From Favolaschia claudopus (Eukaryota; Basidiomycota; Agaricomycetes; Agaricales; Mycenaceae): 64,000 bases of DNA. The stretch is from NCBI GenBank assembly GCA_037176885.1, contig JAWWNJ010000047.1:1517808-1581807 (forward strand). Reading direction: 5' to 3'. Positions within the stretch are counted from its first letter, which is position 1; each line of letters begins with the position of its first letter. The notes beneath the pieces were generated by a model that saw only the letters and a program-made list of their open reading frames with translations, ran no database searches and was not told the origin of the DNA. A program made the translations under genes and the position numbers. Positions 50,301 through 62,921 of this stretch are shown in pieces.

Positions 50301-50460
50301 GCCAAGGGGCCTCAAAACAGCGGAATTACGGGCAACAACGACAGCGTGGGAGGGAATTAGGGGCAACACATGAAAAACGCCTCTAGAATCTAGGGAATTA
50401 GGAGCAACAGCTGGAATCAGGAGCAACAGGAATCCTCCCAGAATCTTTGCAGTGGAAACA
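44311..50460 (+). repeat. Subtelomeric satellite, 6150-bp repeat, copy A2
   Basis: Matches A1 base for base over the stretches compared, with two substitutions noticed (T at 43291 versus G at 49441; C at 43535 versus T at 49685). This points to very recent duplication or ongoing homogenisation. Confidence 0.95.
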
Positions 50461-53400
50461 AACACACAATAAATATAGTCGAACACAGGACCCTATAAGA
50501 AATCAAAAAGGACAACAGAATCTTATAGTCACCAGCCAGGCCTTATAAGAATTGCGACTCACTGCCAAAAAAAATTATAAGCCAGAGCCAAGGCTTATAA
50601 GAAATGCAATTAAAATAGCTGACTCTGAGGCCTTATAAGAAATCGGGAAAAATGGTGGAGACCAAAAAGGTGCCAAATAGCCTACAAGTCAGCCTAGTAT
50701 GACCGCAAACACCTGAACAGGTCTCGTTGAGGTGCTATATTGACTTGAAGGGAAAACGTAAGGCTTGGACCGAAACCAGAATACGATAGTCAATTGAGCA
50801 CCGATTACCTTGGGTATAGGCTCGAATTGAAGCGTTCGAGGAGGGCTATAAGATTGTGTCATCAGCAATCGATTCGCAGGTCACCTGACATTTACGACTC
50901 GGTCAAACACTGCGTTCAACGCCACACAGAATGCACAAGGCAATACCAAAGCACGGACGTTAAGGTTTGGGACAACTACTCAGCACGGACGTTAAGGTTA
51001 GTGGTCCCACTCCCCCGACGGAATTCACCAGAATATAAAATTTTTTCGGCAGCTTCGGAAAGGAAACCGCGGTCCAAGCAATCCAGCAAGACAATGCACG
51101 GGTTAGCACTGGAATCCAGCAAGACATTGGCGAACTAGCCACTCAAACCTCCCCGCTATCGTAAAGGAAATGGCGGGGCACGGAGTCAACAGAAGCACGT
51201 ACGGCGGCAATGGTCAGCAATATATCAAAGAACTCAATGCAGGCAATCAACCCAGGCTGGCCAGTGAGTATCATCCCTTGCAACAACAGCAACTGTCCCC
51301 GCTGTTTCTATCTACTTCTCCCGGAGGCGTGCCAAATGGACCCACGACATCAAGAAGTAAAATAGCAGGCAATCAACCCAGTCTGACCCTGTCGAACACA
51401 TTCGGAGTGCTCTACCCACCAGGCCACCCTGAGTCAGAGCAGCAACTGCTTGCCTTGCAGTTCTGATTTCTACAAAACGACCCCGCACCAAGCCAACTTG
51501 TATCGCCGCAACTACATTCGTCTGAGCAGCTATAAGGAACAGAGATGTCTCAGAGCGGGCACAACCACTGGCCTTCAAAGGCTGCATTTGAGTCTCCAAT
51601 AGCGAACAGACCCTGCTGATCGGAAATTGTACTCAAGTCAAACACAACGTACCAGACTCAATTAGCCACTCATTGCCTTGGGTATAGGCTCAAAACGAAG
51701 CATTTGACCAGCATTATAAGGCTATATGGCTGGTGGGAATATCCGATGGCATTGAGGCACTCAAGTAGGCTACCGACTTGAGTATTGCCTTCGAACGCAA
51801 GTCGGTCATATGGATTGAATGCATCTGGGTAATCTCAATGACCTGCACTCAAAGCCAAGCATTACAAGGCCCTCATATCCTGGCAAGGGTTAGGGACATC
51901 GACTTCAGACCACTGGAATCCACAGGGATATCCAAAAAGGCTAGCTACGGTAATGGAGAATGCATGCATGCATTCCGTGAAACAGGGGCCTGAAACCACT
52001 GGAATCTAAGCCGCCTTTGGCAGCGTGGGAGGGAATCTAGTCCGCATCAATTTCGATTGGGAAAAGCTCCCTCAAATCACCGGAATCTAAGCCGCCACCC
52101 AGAGTATCGTCCCACCCCTCTGCCAACAGGAAAACAAAACAGCACACAGTCAAAGGCACCAACTCGAAAGTGCAAAAGGATTCTTATAGACAAGCCCAAG
52201 CCCTTATATTAAATGCGAAAAAATTATAGCCAAGTGCGGGCCCTTATAATTAATGCCAATTAAAATCATTATTATAGTCAGCGCTCCAGCACTATAAGGA
52301 CAGTGCAGAAAAATGTTGTTGGAACCAAATATGCCCCAAATACCTTACAAACCATGGTAGGGTCACCGCGAATGGCCCAACAGGTCTCGTTGACTTGCTA
52401 TATGGCCACGAACGGAAACCGTAGGGCGAAAACTGAAACTCTGATAGCACACTCAATTCTCTACCGATTGCCTTGGGTATAGGCTCGAATTGAAGCGTTT
52501 GAATAGCACTACAAGGGCTAGTAGTGATCGTTTGAATCGAACGTCACAAAGGTACTCAGGTATTCACGTGTCTTGAATATATTCGGCGATTTACTTGAAC
52601 AGACGAGTACACTGCATCGATTGAATATGTCTCACTCATAGGCGTTCAAAACCAAGCATTATACGGCCCTGGTATTCTGGCAAGGTTTAGGCATATCGAC
52701 TTCAGACAGTACAGACACTGCGTAAACAATACAAGCACCGAACACGCCGATCGAAGCTATACGGCAGACACAAGTGTACTGCATCAATTGAATACGTCTC
52801 ACTGATAGGCCTTCGAAACCACAGATCACAGGTCTCTGGTGTCCTGGCAAGGTTTAGGGATATCAACTTCAACGGGTAGAGACGCTGCGTAAACCCAAAC
52901 ACGCCTATCGAAGCTATACGGAATCCAGCAAGGCACCACCAGAGCAGAGACGTTAAGGTTGGCGACAACCCAACAGCACGGACGTTAAGGTTAGCGACCC
53001 CACTCCCCCGACGGAATTCACCAGAATATAAAATTTTTCGGCAGCTTCGGAAAGGAAATCGAAGAGCACGCAATCCAGCAAAGCAGTGTACGGGTTAACA
53101 ACGCAATGCAGCAAGACATTGGCGAACTAGCCACTCATAGCTCCCCGCTATCGTAAAGGAAACCAAGGTCATCGGAGTGAGGGGAGAGACGTATTCAGCT
53201 AGAGAGCAACGACTATACGACCAGAGACCACAGAGTACAACACTTCAAACAGTACAGACATTCAGTGAAGGTCAAGCATTATTATAAGGCCAGAATAGCA
53301 CTCAATAAGAGCATCACCCTATAGTGTTCAAGTGAGTCAATGCATTGAACCTAGCTATCTTCCCCGGGAATTAGGGGCCTAATTCCGTGCCAAGGGGCCT

Positions 53401-53810
53401 CAAAACAGCGGAATTACGGGCAACAACGACAGCGTGGGAGGGAATTAGGGGCAACACATGAAAAACGCCTCTAGAATCTAGGGAATTAGGAGCAACAGCT
53501 GGAATCAGGAGCAACAGGAATCCTCCCAGAATCTTTGCAGTGGAAACAAACACACAATAAATATAGCCGAACACAGCACCCTATAAGAAATCAAAAAGGA
53601 CAACAGAATCTTATAGTCACCAGCCAGACCTTATAAGAATTGCGACTCACTGCCAAAAAAAATTATAAGCCAGAGCCAAGGCTTATAAGAAATGCAATTA
53701 AAATAGCCGACTCTGAGGCCTCGTAAGAAATCGGGAAAAGTGGTGGAGACCAAAAAGATGCCAAATAGCCTACAAGTCAGCCTAGTGTCACCGCAAACAC
53801 CCGAACAGGT
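50461..53810 (+). repeat. Subtelomeric satellite, 6150-bp repeat, copy A3 (truncated)
   Basis: Continues the 6150-bp repeat for 3350 bp with one 2-bp deletion near 52112. It then breaks within AACAGGTCT and switches into the 3037-bp family at CTAGCTACGG. In the intact copy the same position continues as GGTCTCGTTGA. Confidence 0.95.
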
Positions 53811-54026
53811 CTAGCTACGGTAACGGTGAATTGAGCGCTCAATTCCGTGAAAAAGCACCCAAAATCTATGGGAATCACCAGCCAGTCTGTGAAAAAGCAC
53901 CCCAAATCAGGAGATTCGCCAGCCAGGTTGTGAAAACCCCTCTCAAATCAGTGGATTCGCCAGCCAGACAGTGAAATAGCCTCCGAAATCGGGGGATTCC
54001 CCAGCCAGCACAGAATCCCCAGCCAG
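53811..54026 (+). repeat. Module M6: palindrome plus GGATTCGCCAGCCAG iterons
   Basis: Starts CTAGCTACGGTAACGG. Perfect palindrome GAATTGAGCGCTCAATTC (53828-53845). Five iterons end at 53885, 53926, 53967, 54008 and 54026 (spacing 41, 41, 41, 18). Copies are at 56848, 59885 and 62922. Confidence 0.8.
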
Positions 54027-54495
54027 GGATGAAAAACTTATAAGCCCTGACACCCGATTATCAGAAACGAATCTTATAATCACCAGCCAGGCCTTATAAG
54101 AATTGCGAGTCACTGCCAAAAAAAATTATAAGCCAGAGCCAAGGCTTATAAGAAATGCGATTGAACAGCCGACGCAAGCCATCGGGAAAAAATGGTGGAA
54201 AGCAAAAGGGTGTCAAATAGCCTACAAATCAGCCTAGTGTCACCGCAAACACCCGAACAGGTCTCGTTGACGTGCTATATTGACTTGAATGGAAATCGTA
54301 AGGCTTGGAGCGAAACCTGAATACGACGGTCAATTGACCACCGATTGCCTTGGGTATAGGCTCGAATGGAAGCGTTTGAACAGGACTATAAGATGACGTC
54401 ACCAGCAATCGAGTCGCAGGTCACCTGACATTTCTGACTTGGTCAAACACTGCATTCGAAGCCATACGGAATACACAAGGCAACCCCCAAGCACG

Positions 54496-54541
54496 GACGT
54501 TAAGGTTGGTGACAACAGCACAACACGGACGTTAAGGTTAG
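54496..54541 (+). promoter_or_regulatory. Paired ACGTTAAGGTT boxes, 32 bp apart (example)
   Basis: GACGTTAAGGTT at 54496 and again at 54528. The same pair with the same 32-bp spacing is seen at 38656/38688 and 56178/56210 (second box GATGTTAGGG), and at the equivalent place in the other monomers. The boxes resemble diverged telomeric repeat (TTAGGG) sequence and could bind a telobox-type factor; this is inference. Confidence 0.45.
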
Positions 54542-55153
54542 TGGTCCCACTCCCCCGACGGAATTCACCAGAATATAAAATTTTTTCGGCAGCTTCGGAA
54601 AGGAAACCGCGGACCAAGCAATCCAGCAAGGCAATGCACGGGTTAGCAAGAGAATCCAGCAAGACATTGGCGAACTAGCCACTCAGACCTGCCCGCTATC
54701 GTAAAGGAAATTGTGGGGCACCGAGTCAACGGAAGAACGTACTCAGGTGCACAACACGAAGGCCAACAGTACATCACCAAGTACAATAGCAGGGGATCAA
54801 CCCAGTCTGCCTAGTGAGTATCATCCCTTGCAACAACAGCAACAGGCACATTCAGAGTGCTCTACCCACCAGTCTACTTAGACCCAGACTAGCAGGAGTT
54901 CAAGTCATACAACACAACCCCGTTCATCGACTCATCATCAGGCGGACTTCTGTCAGTATACAGAGCATTATAGTGGGCAATATATCACTGAAGGAGTCAA
55001 CTGAACACACTCTACCCACCCGACCCGTAGAACACCGCATCTGGCACCCACTCCGATAATCACTTGCCAAGCTAACATGAGGCTATAACGACAGGGAATT
55101 GCGTGCCAAAGGAGGACACAAACTGCTGGAATCAGGAGACGGGTCCAGAAAGC

Positions 55154-55311
55154 CTAGCTACGGTAATGGGGAATTCAGAGCTCAATTCCGTGCAACAGGT
55201 CCCCGAATCCTTGGGAATCCACTGCCAGACTTTGAAACAGCCCACTCAATTGAGCGGAATCCACTGCCACCTTGTGAAAATGTCCTCAAACTGAGTGGAA
55301 TCCACTGCCAC
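55154..55311 (+). repeat. Module M7: GGAATCCACTGCCA iterons
   Basis: Starts CTAGCTACGGTAATGG. GAATTCAGAGCTCAATTC (55171-55188) is a palindrome with two broken pairs. Iterons start at 55214, 55256 and 55297 (spacing 42, 41). Copies are at 58191 and 61228. It lies back to back with M8. Confidence 0.8.
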
Positions 55312-55322
55312 CCTGTCAGTGT

Positions 55323-55565
55323 CTAGCTATCTTACCCGGGAATCCGTCGACGGATTCCGTGGAAAAGGTCCCCAAATCCATGGGAATCCACTGCGAAGCT
55401 GTGAAAAAGCCCTCTCAAACTGGTGGAATCCACTGCGAAGTTGGAAAAACCGGACTCGAACTGCCGGAATCCACTGCGAAGTTGACATTTGCCCTCCCAA
55501 ATCACCGGAATCCACTGCGCAGTTGGAAAAGCCCCACCCAAATGGCGGGAATCCACTGCGCAACT
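55323..55565 (+). repeat. Module M8: palindrome plus GGAATCCACTGCGAAG iterons, 41-bp period
   Basis: Starts CTAGCTATCTTACCCGG. Perfect palindrome GAATCCGTCGACGGATTC (55340-55357). Five iterons start at 55383, 55425, 55466, 55507 and 55548 (spacing 42, 41, 41, 41) with degenerate spacers of about 25 nt. Copies are at 58360 and 61397. It is the most regular module. Confidence 0.85.
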
Positions 55566-56700
55566 CAAAAGGACCTCTCACAGCCAACTGAACAGCCGAA
55601 CAAATAATTATAATGGCACACAAGCCGTAATAATTAATGCAAAATAAAAGGCGACCGTAATTATAGTCAAAGTCAGGGCCTTATAAGGCACAGTAAAAAT
55701 ATTGTCAGAACCAAATATGTCACAAATGGCTTACAAACCATAGTAGTGTCACCGCGAATGCCCTGACAGGTCTCGTTGACGTGCTATATGGCCTCGAACG
55801 GAAACCGTAGGGCGAAAACCGAAACTCTGATAGCACACTCAATTCTCTACCGATTGCCTTGGGTATAGGCTCGAATTGAAGCGTTTGAATAGCAATACAA
55901 GAGCTAGTTGTGATCGGTTGAATCGAACGTCACAAAGGTACTCAGATATTGGCACGTCTTGAATATATTTGGCGATTTGGTTGAACGGACAAGTGCAATG
56001 CATCAATTGAATACGGCGCACTGATAGGCCTTCAGAACCAGGCATTAGAGACCTCTGGTATCCTGACAAGGTTTAGGGACATCAACCTCAAGTAGTATAG
56101 ACACTGCGTAAACGACGCAAGCACCAAACACGCCAATCAAAGCAATACGGAATCCAGCAAGTCAATACCAGAGCAGAGACGTTAAGGTTAGCAACAACTC
56201 AACAGCACGGATGTTAGGGTTGGCGACATCACTCCCCCGAAGGAATCCACTGTTATCCTAAATTTTTTTGGCAGGTTCGGAAAGGAAATCGAAGAGCACA
56301 CAATCCAGCAAGGCAGTGTACGGGTTAACAACGGAAAGCAGCAAGACATTGGCGAACTAGCCACTCATAGCTCCCCGCTATCGTAAAGGAAACCAAGGTC
56401 AACGGAGTGAAGGGAAGAGACGTATTCAAGTAGGGACCAACCATTATAAGGCCGGATAGCACAGAGACTCAATACAAGGCTTCAAGGGTCATCACAGTGA
56501 ACAGGAGGACGCATTCAGAGACTAAGCAACCATTATAAGGCCTGAACAGTACCCAATACAACCAGAGCCTTATAGTGTACAAGGCGGCCAAACCAATACA
56601 AGACTGTGTTGCACCAGCCAAGTGAAGCCAGAGTCAATGCCTTGTAATGGTGCAAAGCCTTGGTGATATAGCTTGGAATTCAGAGGGTGATCCAGAAAGA

Positions 56701-56825
56701 CTAGCTACGGTAACGGGGAATAGGGTGCCCTATTCCGTGCAAAGAGTTCCCAAACTGGTGGAACTCGTATGGGCACAGACAGCGTGGGAGGGAATAGGGC
56801 AGAACACGCCGGAATAGGGCAGAAC
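56701..56825 (+). repeat. Module M9: near-palindrome plus GGAATAGGGCAGAAC iterons
   Basis: Starts CTAGCTACGGTAACGG. GAATAGGGTGCCCTATTC (56718-56735) is palindromic except for the central pair. Iterons start at 56760 (diverged), 56791 and 56811 (spacing 31, 20). The iteron shares GAATAGGG with the arm. Copies are at 59738 and 62775. M6 follows at once. Confidence 0.8.
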
Positions 56826-56847
56826 ATCTACTCCGGAGGGCCAAACT

Positions 56848-59800
56848 CTAGCTACGGTAACGGTGAATTGAGCGCTCAATTCCGTGAAAAAGCACCCAAA
56901 ATCTATGGGAATCACCAGCCAGTCTGTGAAAAAGCACCCCAAATCAGGAGATTCGCCAGCCAGGTTGTGAAAACCCCTCTCAAATCAGTGGATTCGCCAG
57001 CCAGACAGTGAAATAGCCTCCGAAATCGGGGGATTCCCCAGCCAGCACAGAATCCCCAGCCAGGGATGAAAAACTTATAAGCCCTGACACCCGATTATCA
57101 GAAACGAATCTTATAATCACCAGCCAGGCCTTATAAGAATTGCGAGTCACTGCCAAAAAAAATTATAAGCCAGAGCCAAGGCTTATAAGAAATGCGATTG
57201 AACAGCCGACGCAAGCCATCGGGAAAAAATGGTGGAAAGCAAAAGGGTGTCAAATAGCCTACAAATCAGCCTAGTGTCACCGCAAACACCCGAACAGGTC
57301 TCGTTGACGTGCTATATTGACTTGAATGGAAATCGTAAGGCTTGGAGCGAAACCTGAATACGACGGTCAATTGACCACCGATTGCCTTGGGTATAGGCTC
57401 GAATGGAAGCGTTTGAACAGGACTATAAGATGACGTCACCAGCAATCGAGTCGCAGGTCACCTGACATTTCTGACTTGGTCAAACACTGCATTCGAAGCC
57501 ATACGGAATACACAAGGCAACCCCCAAGCACGGACGTTAAGGTTGGTGACAACAGCACAACACGGACGTTAAGGTTAGTGGTCCCACTCCCCCGACGGAA
57601 TTCACCAGAATATAAAATTTTTTCGGCAGCTTCGGAAAGGAAACCGCGGACCAAGCAATCCAGCAAGGCAATGCACGGGTTAGCAAGAGAATCCAGCAAG
57701 ACATTGGCGAACTAGCCACTCAGACCTGCCCGCTATCGTAAAGGAAATTGTGGGGCACCGAGTCAACGGAAGAACGTACTCAGGTGCACAACACGAAGGC
57801 CAACAGTACATCACCAAGTACAATAGCAGGGGATCAACCCAGTCTGCCTAGTGAGTATCATCCCTTGCAACAACAGCAACAGGCACATTCAGAGTGCTCT
57901 ACCCACCAGTCTACTTAGACCCAGACTAGCAGGAGTTCAAGTCATACAACACAACCCCGTTCATCGACTCATCATCAGGCGGACTTCTGTCAGTATACAG
58001 AGCATTATAGTGGGCAATATATCACTGAAGGAGTCAACTGAACACACTCTACCCACCCGACCCGTAGAACACCGCATCTGGCACCCACTCCGATAATCAC
58101 TTGCCAAGCTAACATGAGGCTATAACGACAGGGAATTGCGTGCCAAAGGAGGACACAAACTGCTGGAATCAGGAGACGGGTCCAGAAAGCCTAGCTACGG
58201 TAATGGGGAATTCAGAGCTCAATTCCGTGCAACAGGTCCCCGAATCCTTGGGAATCCACTGCCAGACTTTGAAACAGCCCACTCAATTGAGCGGAATCCA
58301 CTGCCACCTTGTGAAAATGTCCTCAAACTGAGTGGAATCCACTGCCACCCTGTCAGTGTCTAGCTATCTTACCCGGGAATCCGTCGACGGATTCCGTGGA
58401 AAAGGTCCCCAAATCCATGGGAATCCACTGCGAAGCTGTGAAAAAGCCCTCTCAAACTGGTGGAATCCACTGCGAAGTTGGAAAAACCGGACTCGAACTG
58501 CCGGAATCCACTGCGAAGTTGACATTTGCCCTCCCAAATCACCGGAATCCACTGCGCAGTTGGAAAAGCCCCACCCAAATGGCGGGAATCCACTGCGCAA
58601 CTCAAAAGGACCTCTCACAGCCAACTGAACAGCCGAACAAATAATTATAATGGCACACAAGCCGTAATAATTAATGCAAAATAAAAGGCGACCGTAATTA
58701 TAGTCAAAGTCAGGGCCTTATAAGGCACAGTAAAAATATTGTCAGAACCAAATATGTCACAAATGGCTTACAAACCATAGTAGTGTCACCGCGAATGCCC
58801 TGACAGGTCTCGTTGACGTGCTATATGGCCTCGAACGGAAACCGTAGGGCGAAAACCGAAACTCTGATAGCACACTCAATTCTCTACCGATTGCCTTGGG
58901 TATAGGCTCGAATTGAAGCGTTTGAATAGCAATACAAGAGCTAGTTGTGATCGGTTGAATCGAACGTCACAAAGGTACTCAGATATTGGCACGTCTTGAA
59001 TATATTTGGCGATTTGGTTGAACGGACAAGTGCAATGCATCAATTGAATACGGCGCACTGATAGGCCTTCAGAACCAGGCATTAGAGACCTCTGGTATCC
59101 TGACAAGGTTTAGGGACATCAACCTCAAGTAGTATAGACACTGCGTAAACGACGCAAGCACCAAACACGCCAATCAAAGCAATACGGAATCCAGCAAGTC
59201 AATACCAGAGCAGAGACGTTAAGGTTAGCAACAACTCAACAGCACGGATGTTAGGGTTGGCGACATCACTCCCCCGAAGGAATCCACTGTTATCCTAAAT
59301 TTTTTTGGCAGGTTCGGAAAGGAAATCGAAGAGCACACAATCCAGCAAGGCAGTGTACGGGTTAACAACGGAAAGCAGCAAGACATTGGCGAACTAGCCA
59401 CTCATAGCTCCCCGCTATCGTAAAGGAAACCAAGGTCAACGGAGTGAAGGGAAGAGACGTATTCAAGTAGGGACCAACCATTATAAGGCCGGATAGCACA
59501 GAGACTCAATACAAGGCTTCAAGGGTCATCACAGTGAACAGGAGGACGCATTCAGAGACTAAGCAACCATTATAAGGCCTGAACAGTACCCAATACAACC
59601 AGAGCCTTATAGTGTACAAGGCGGCCAAACCAATACAAGACTGTGTTGCACCAGCCAAGTGAAGCCAGAGTCAATGCCTTGTAATGGTGCAAAGCCTTGG
59701 TGATATAGCTTGGAATTCAGAGGGTGATCCAGAAAGACTAGCTACGGTAACGGGGAATAGGGTGCCCTATTCCGTGCAAAGAGTTCCCAAACTGGTGGAA

Positions 59801-59884
59801 CTCGTATGGGCACAGACAGCGTGGGAGGGAATAGGGCAGAACACGCCGGAATAGGGCAGAACATCTACTCCGGAGGGCCAAACT
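56848..59884 (+). repeat. Subtelomeric satellite, 3037-bp repeat, copy B2
   Basis: Appears identical to B1 over all stretches compared, with the same module positions at +3037. Confidence 0.95.
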
Positions 59885-62800
59885 CTAGCTACGGTAACGG
59901 TGAATTGAGCGCTCAATTCCGTGAAAAAGCACCCAAAATCTATGGGAATCACCAGCCAGTCTGTGAAAAAGCACCCCAAATCAGGAGATTCGCCAGCCAG
60001 GTTGTGAAAACCCCTCTCAAATCAGTGGATTCGCCAGCCAGACAGTGAAATAGCCTCCGAAATCGGGGGATTCCCCAGCCAGCACAGAATCCCCAGCCAG
60101 GGATGAAAAACTTATAAGCCCTGACACCCGATTATCAGAAACGAATCTTATAATCACCAGCCAGGCCTTATAAGAATTGCGAGTCACTGCCAAAAAAAAT
60201 TATAAGCCAGAGCCAAGGCTTATAAGAAATGCGATTGAACAGCCGACGCAAGCCATCGGGAAAAAATGGTGGAAAGCAAAAGGGTGTCAAATAGCCTACA
60301 AATCAGCCTAGTGTCACCGCAAACACCCGAACAGGTCTCGTTGACGTGCTATATTGACTTGAATGGAAATCGTAAGGCTTGGAGCGAAACCTGAATACGA
60401 CGGTCAATTGACCACCGATTGCCTTGGGTATAGGCTCGAATGGAAGCGTTTGAACAGGACTATAAGATGACGTCACCAGCAATCGAGTCGCAGGTCACCT
60501 GACATTTCTGACTTGGTCAAACACTGCATTCGAAGCCATACGGAATACACAAGGCAACCCCCAAGCACGGACGTTAAGGTTGGTGACAACAGCACAACAC
60601 GGACGTTAAGGTTAGTGGTCCCACTCCCCCGACGGAATTCACCAGAATATAAAATTTTTTCGGCAGCTTCGGAAAGGAAACCGCGGACCAAGCAATCCAG
60701 CAAGGCAATGCACGGGTTAGCAAGAGAATCCAGCAAGACATTGGCGAACTAGCCACTCAGACCTGCCCGCTATCGTAAAGGAAATTGTGGGGCACCGAGT
60801 CAACGGAAGAACGTACTCAGGTGCACAACACGAAGGCCAACAGTACATCACCAAGTACAATAGCAGGGGATCAACCCAGTCTGCCTAGTGAGTATCATCC
60901 CTTGCAACAACAGCAACAGGCACATTCAGAGTGCTCTACCCACCAGTCTACTTAGACCCAGACTAGCAGGAGTTCAAGTCATACAACACAACCCCGTTCA
61001 TCGACTCATCATCAGGCGGACTTCTGTCAGTATACAGAGCATTATAGTGGGCAATATATCACTGAAGGAGTCAACTGAACACACTCTACCCACCCGACCC
61101 GTAGAACACCGCATCTGGCACCCACTCCGATAATCACTTGCCAAGCTAACATGAGGCTATAACGACAGGGAATTGCGTGCCAAAGGAGGACACAAACTGC
61201 TGGAATCAGGAGACGGGTCCAGAAAGCCTAGCTACGGTAATGGGGAATTCAGAGCTCAATTCCGTGCAACAGGTCCCCGAATCCTTGGGAATCCACTGCC
61301 AGACTTTGAAACAGCCCACTCAATTGAGCGGAATCCACTGCCACCTTGTGAAAATGTCCTCAAACTGAGTGGAATCCACTGCCACCCTGTCAGTGTCTAG
61401 CTATCTTACCCGGGAATCCGTCGACGGATTCCGTGGAAAAGGTCCCCAAATCCATGGGAATCCACTGCGAAGCTGTGAAAAAGCCCTCTCAAACTGGTGG
61501 AATCCACTGCGAAGTTGGAAAAACCGGACTCGAACTGCCGGAATCCACTGCGAAGTTGACATTTGCCCTCCCAAATCACCGGAATCCACTGCGCAGTTGG
61601 AAAAGCCCCACCCAAATGGCGGGAATCCACTGCGCAACTCAAAAGGACCTCTCACAGCCAACTGAACAGCCGAACAAATAATTATAATGGCACACAAGCC
61701 GTAATAATTAATGCAAAATAAAAGGCGACCGTAATTATAGTCAAAGTCAGGGCCTTATAAGGCACAGTAAAAATATTGTCAGAACCAAATATGTCACAAA
61801 TGGCTTACAAACCATAGTAGTGTCACCGCGAATGCCCTGACAGGTCTCGTTGACGTGCTATATGGCCTCGAACGGAAACCGTAGGGCGAAAACCGAAACT
61901 CTGATAGCACACTCAATTCTCTACCGATTGCCTTGGGTATAGGCTCGAATTGAAGCGTTTGAATAGCAATACAAGAGCTAGTTGTGATCGGTTGAATCGA
62001 ACGTCACAAAGGTACTCAGATATTGGCACGTCTTGAATATATTTGGCGATTTGGTTGAACGGACAAGTGCAATGCATCAATTGAATACGGCGCACTGATA
62101 GGCCTTCAGAACCAGGCATTAGAGACCTCTGGTATCCTGACAAGGTTTAGGGACATCAACCTCAAGTAGTATAGACACTGCGTAAACGACGCAAGCACCA
62201 AACACGCCAATCAAAGCAATACGGAATCCAGCAAGTCAATACCAGAGCAGAGACGTTAAGGTTAGCAACAACTCAACAGCACGGATGTTAGGGTTGGCGA
62301 CATCACTCCCCCGAAGGAATCCACTGTTATCCTAAATTTTTTTGGCAGGTTCGGAAAGGAAATCGAAGAGCACACAATCCAGCAAGGCAGTGTACGGGTT
62401 AACAACGGAAAGCAGCAAGACATTGGCGAACTAGCCACTCATAGCTCCCCGCTATCGTAAAGGAAACCAAGGTCAACGGAGTGAAGGGAAGAGACGTATT
62501 CAAGTAGGGACCAACCATTATAAGGCCGGATAGCACAGAGACTCAATACAAGGCTTCAAGGGTCATCACAGTGAACAGGAGGACGCATTCAGAGACTAAG
62601 CAACCATTATAAGGCCTGAACAGTACCCAATACAACCAGAGCCTTATAGTGTACAAGGCGGCCAAACCAATACAAGACTGTGTTGCACCAGCCAAGTGAA
62701 GCCAGAGTCAATGCCTTGTAATGGTGCAAAGCCTTGGTGATATAGCTTGGAATTCAGAGGGTGATCCAGAAAGACTAGCTACGGTAACGGGGAATAGGGT

Positions 62801-62921
62801 GCCCTATTCCGTGCAAAGAGTTCCCAAACTGGTGGAACTCGTATGGGCACAGACAGCGTGGGAGGGAATAGGGCAGAACACGCCGGAATAGGGCAGAACA
62901 TCTACTCCGGAGGGCCAAACT
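59885..62921 (+). repeat. Subtelomeric satellite, 3037-bp repeat, copy B3
   Basis: Appears identical to B1 and B2, with module positions at +6074 relative to B1. Confidence 0.95.

Larger units (their letters stand above)
53811..56847 (+). repeat. Subtelomeric satellite, 3037-bp repeat, copy B1
   Basis: First of a second higher-order family with exact 3037-bp spacing. It holds two monomers and four modules: M6 (53811), M7 (55154), M8 (55323) and M9 (56701). The monomer landmarks are the same as in the 6150-bp family but diverged. Confidence 0.95.

Noticed and set aside
55383..55565. CRISPR-like geometry (16-bp repeats, 25-bp spacers)
   Set aside because: Eukaryotic telomere-proximal DNA, spacers are degenerate versions of one sequence, repeats too short, no cas genes; interpreted as iterons.
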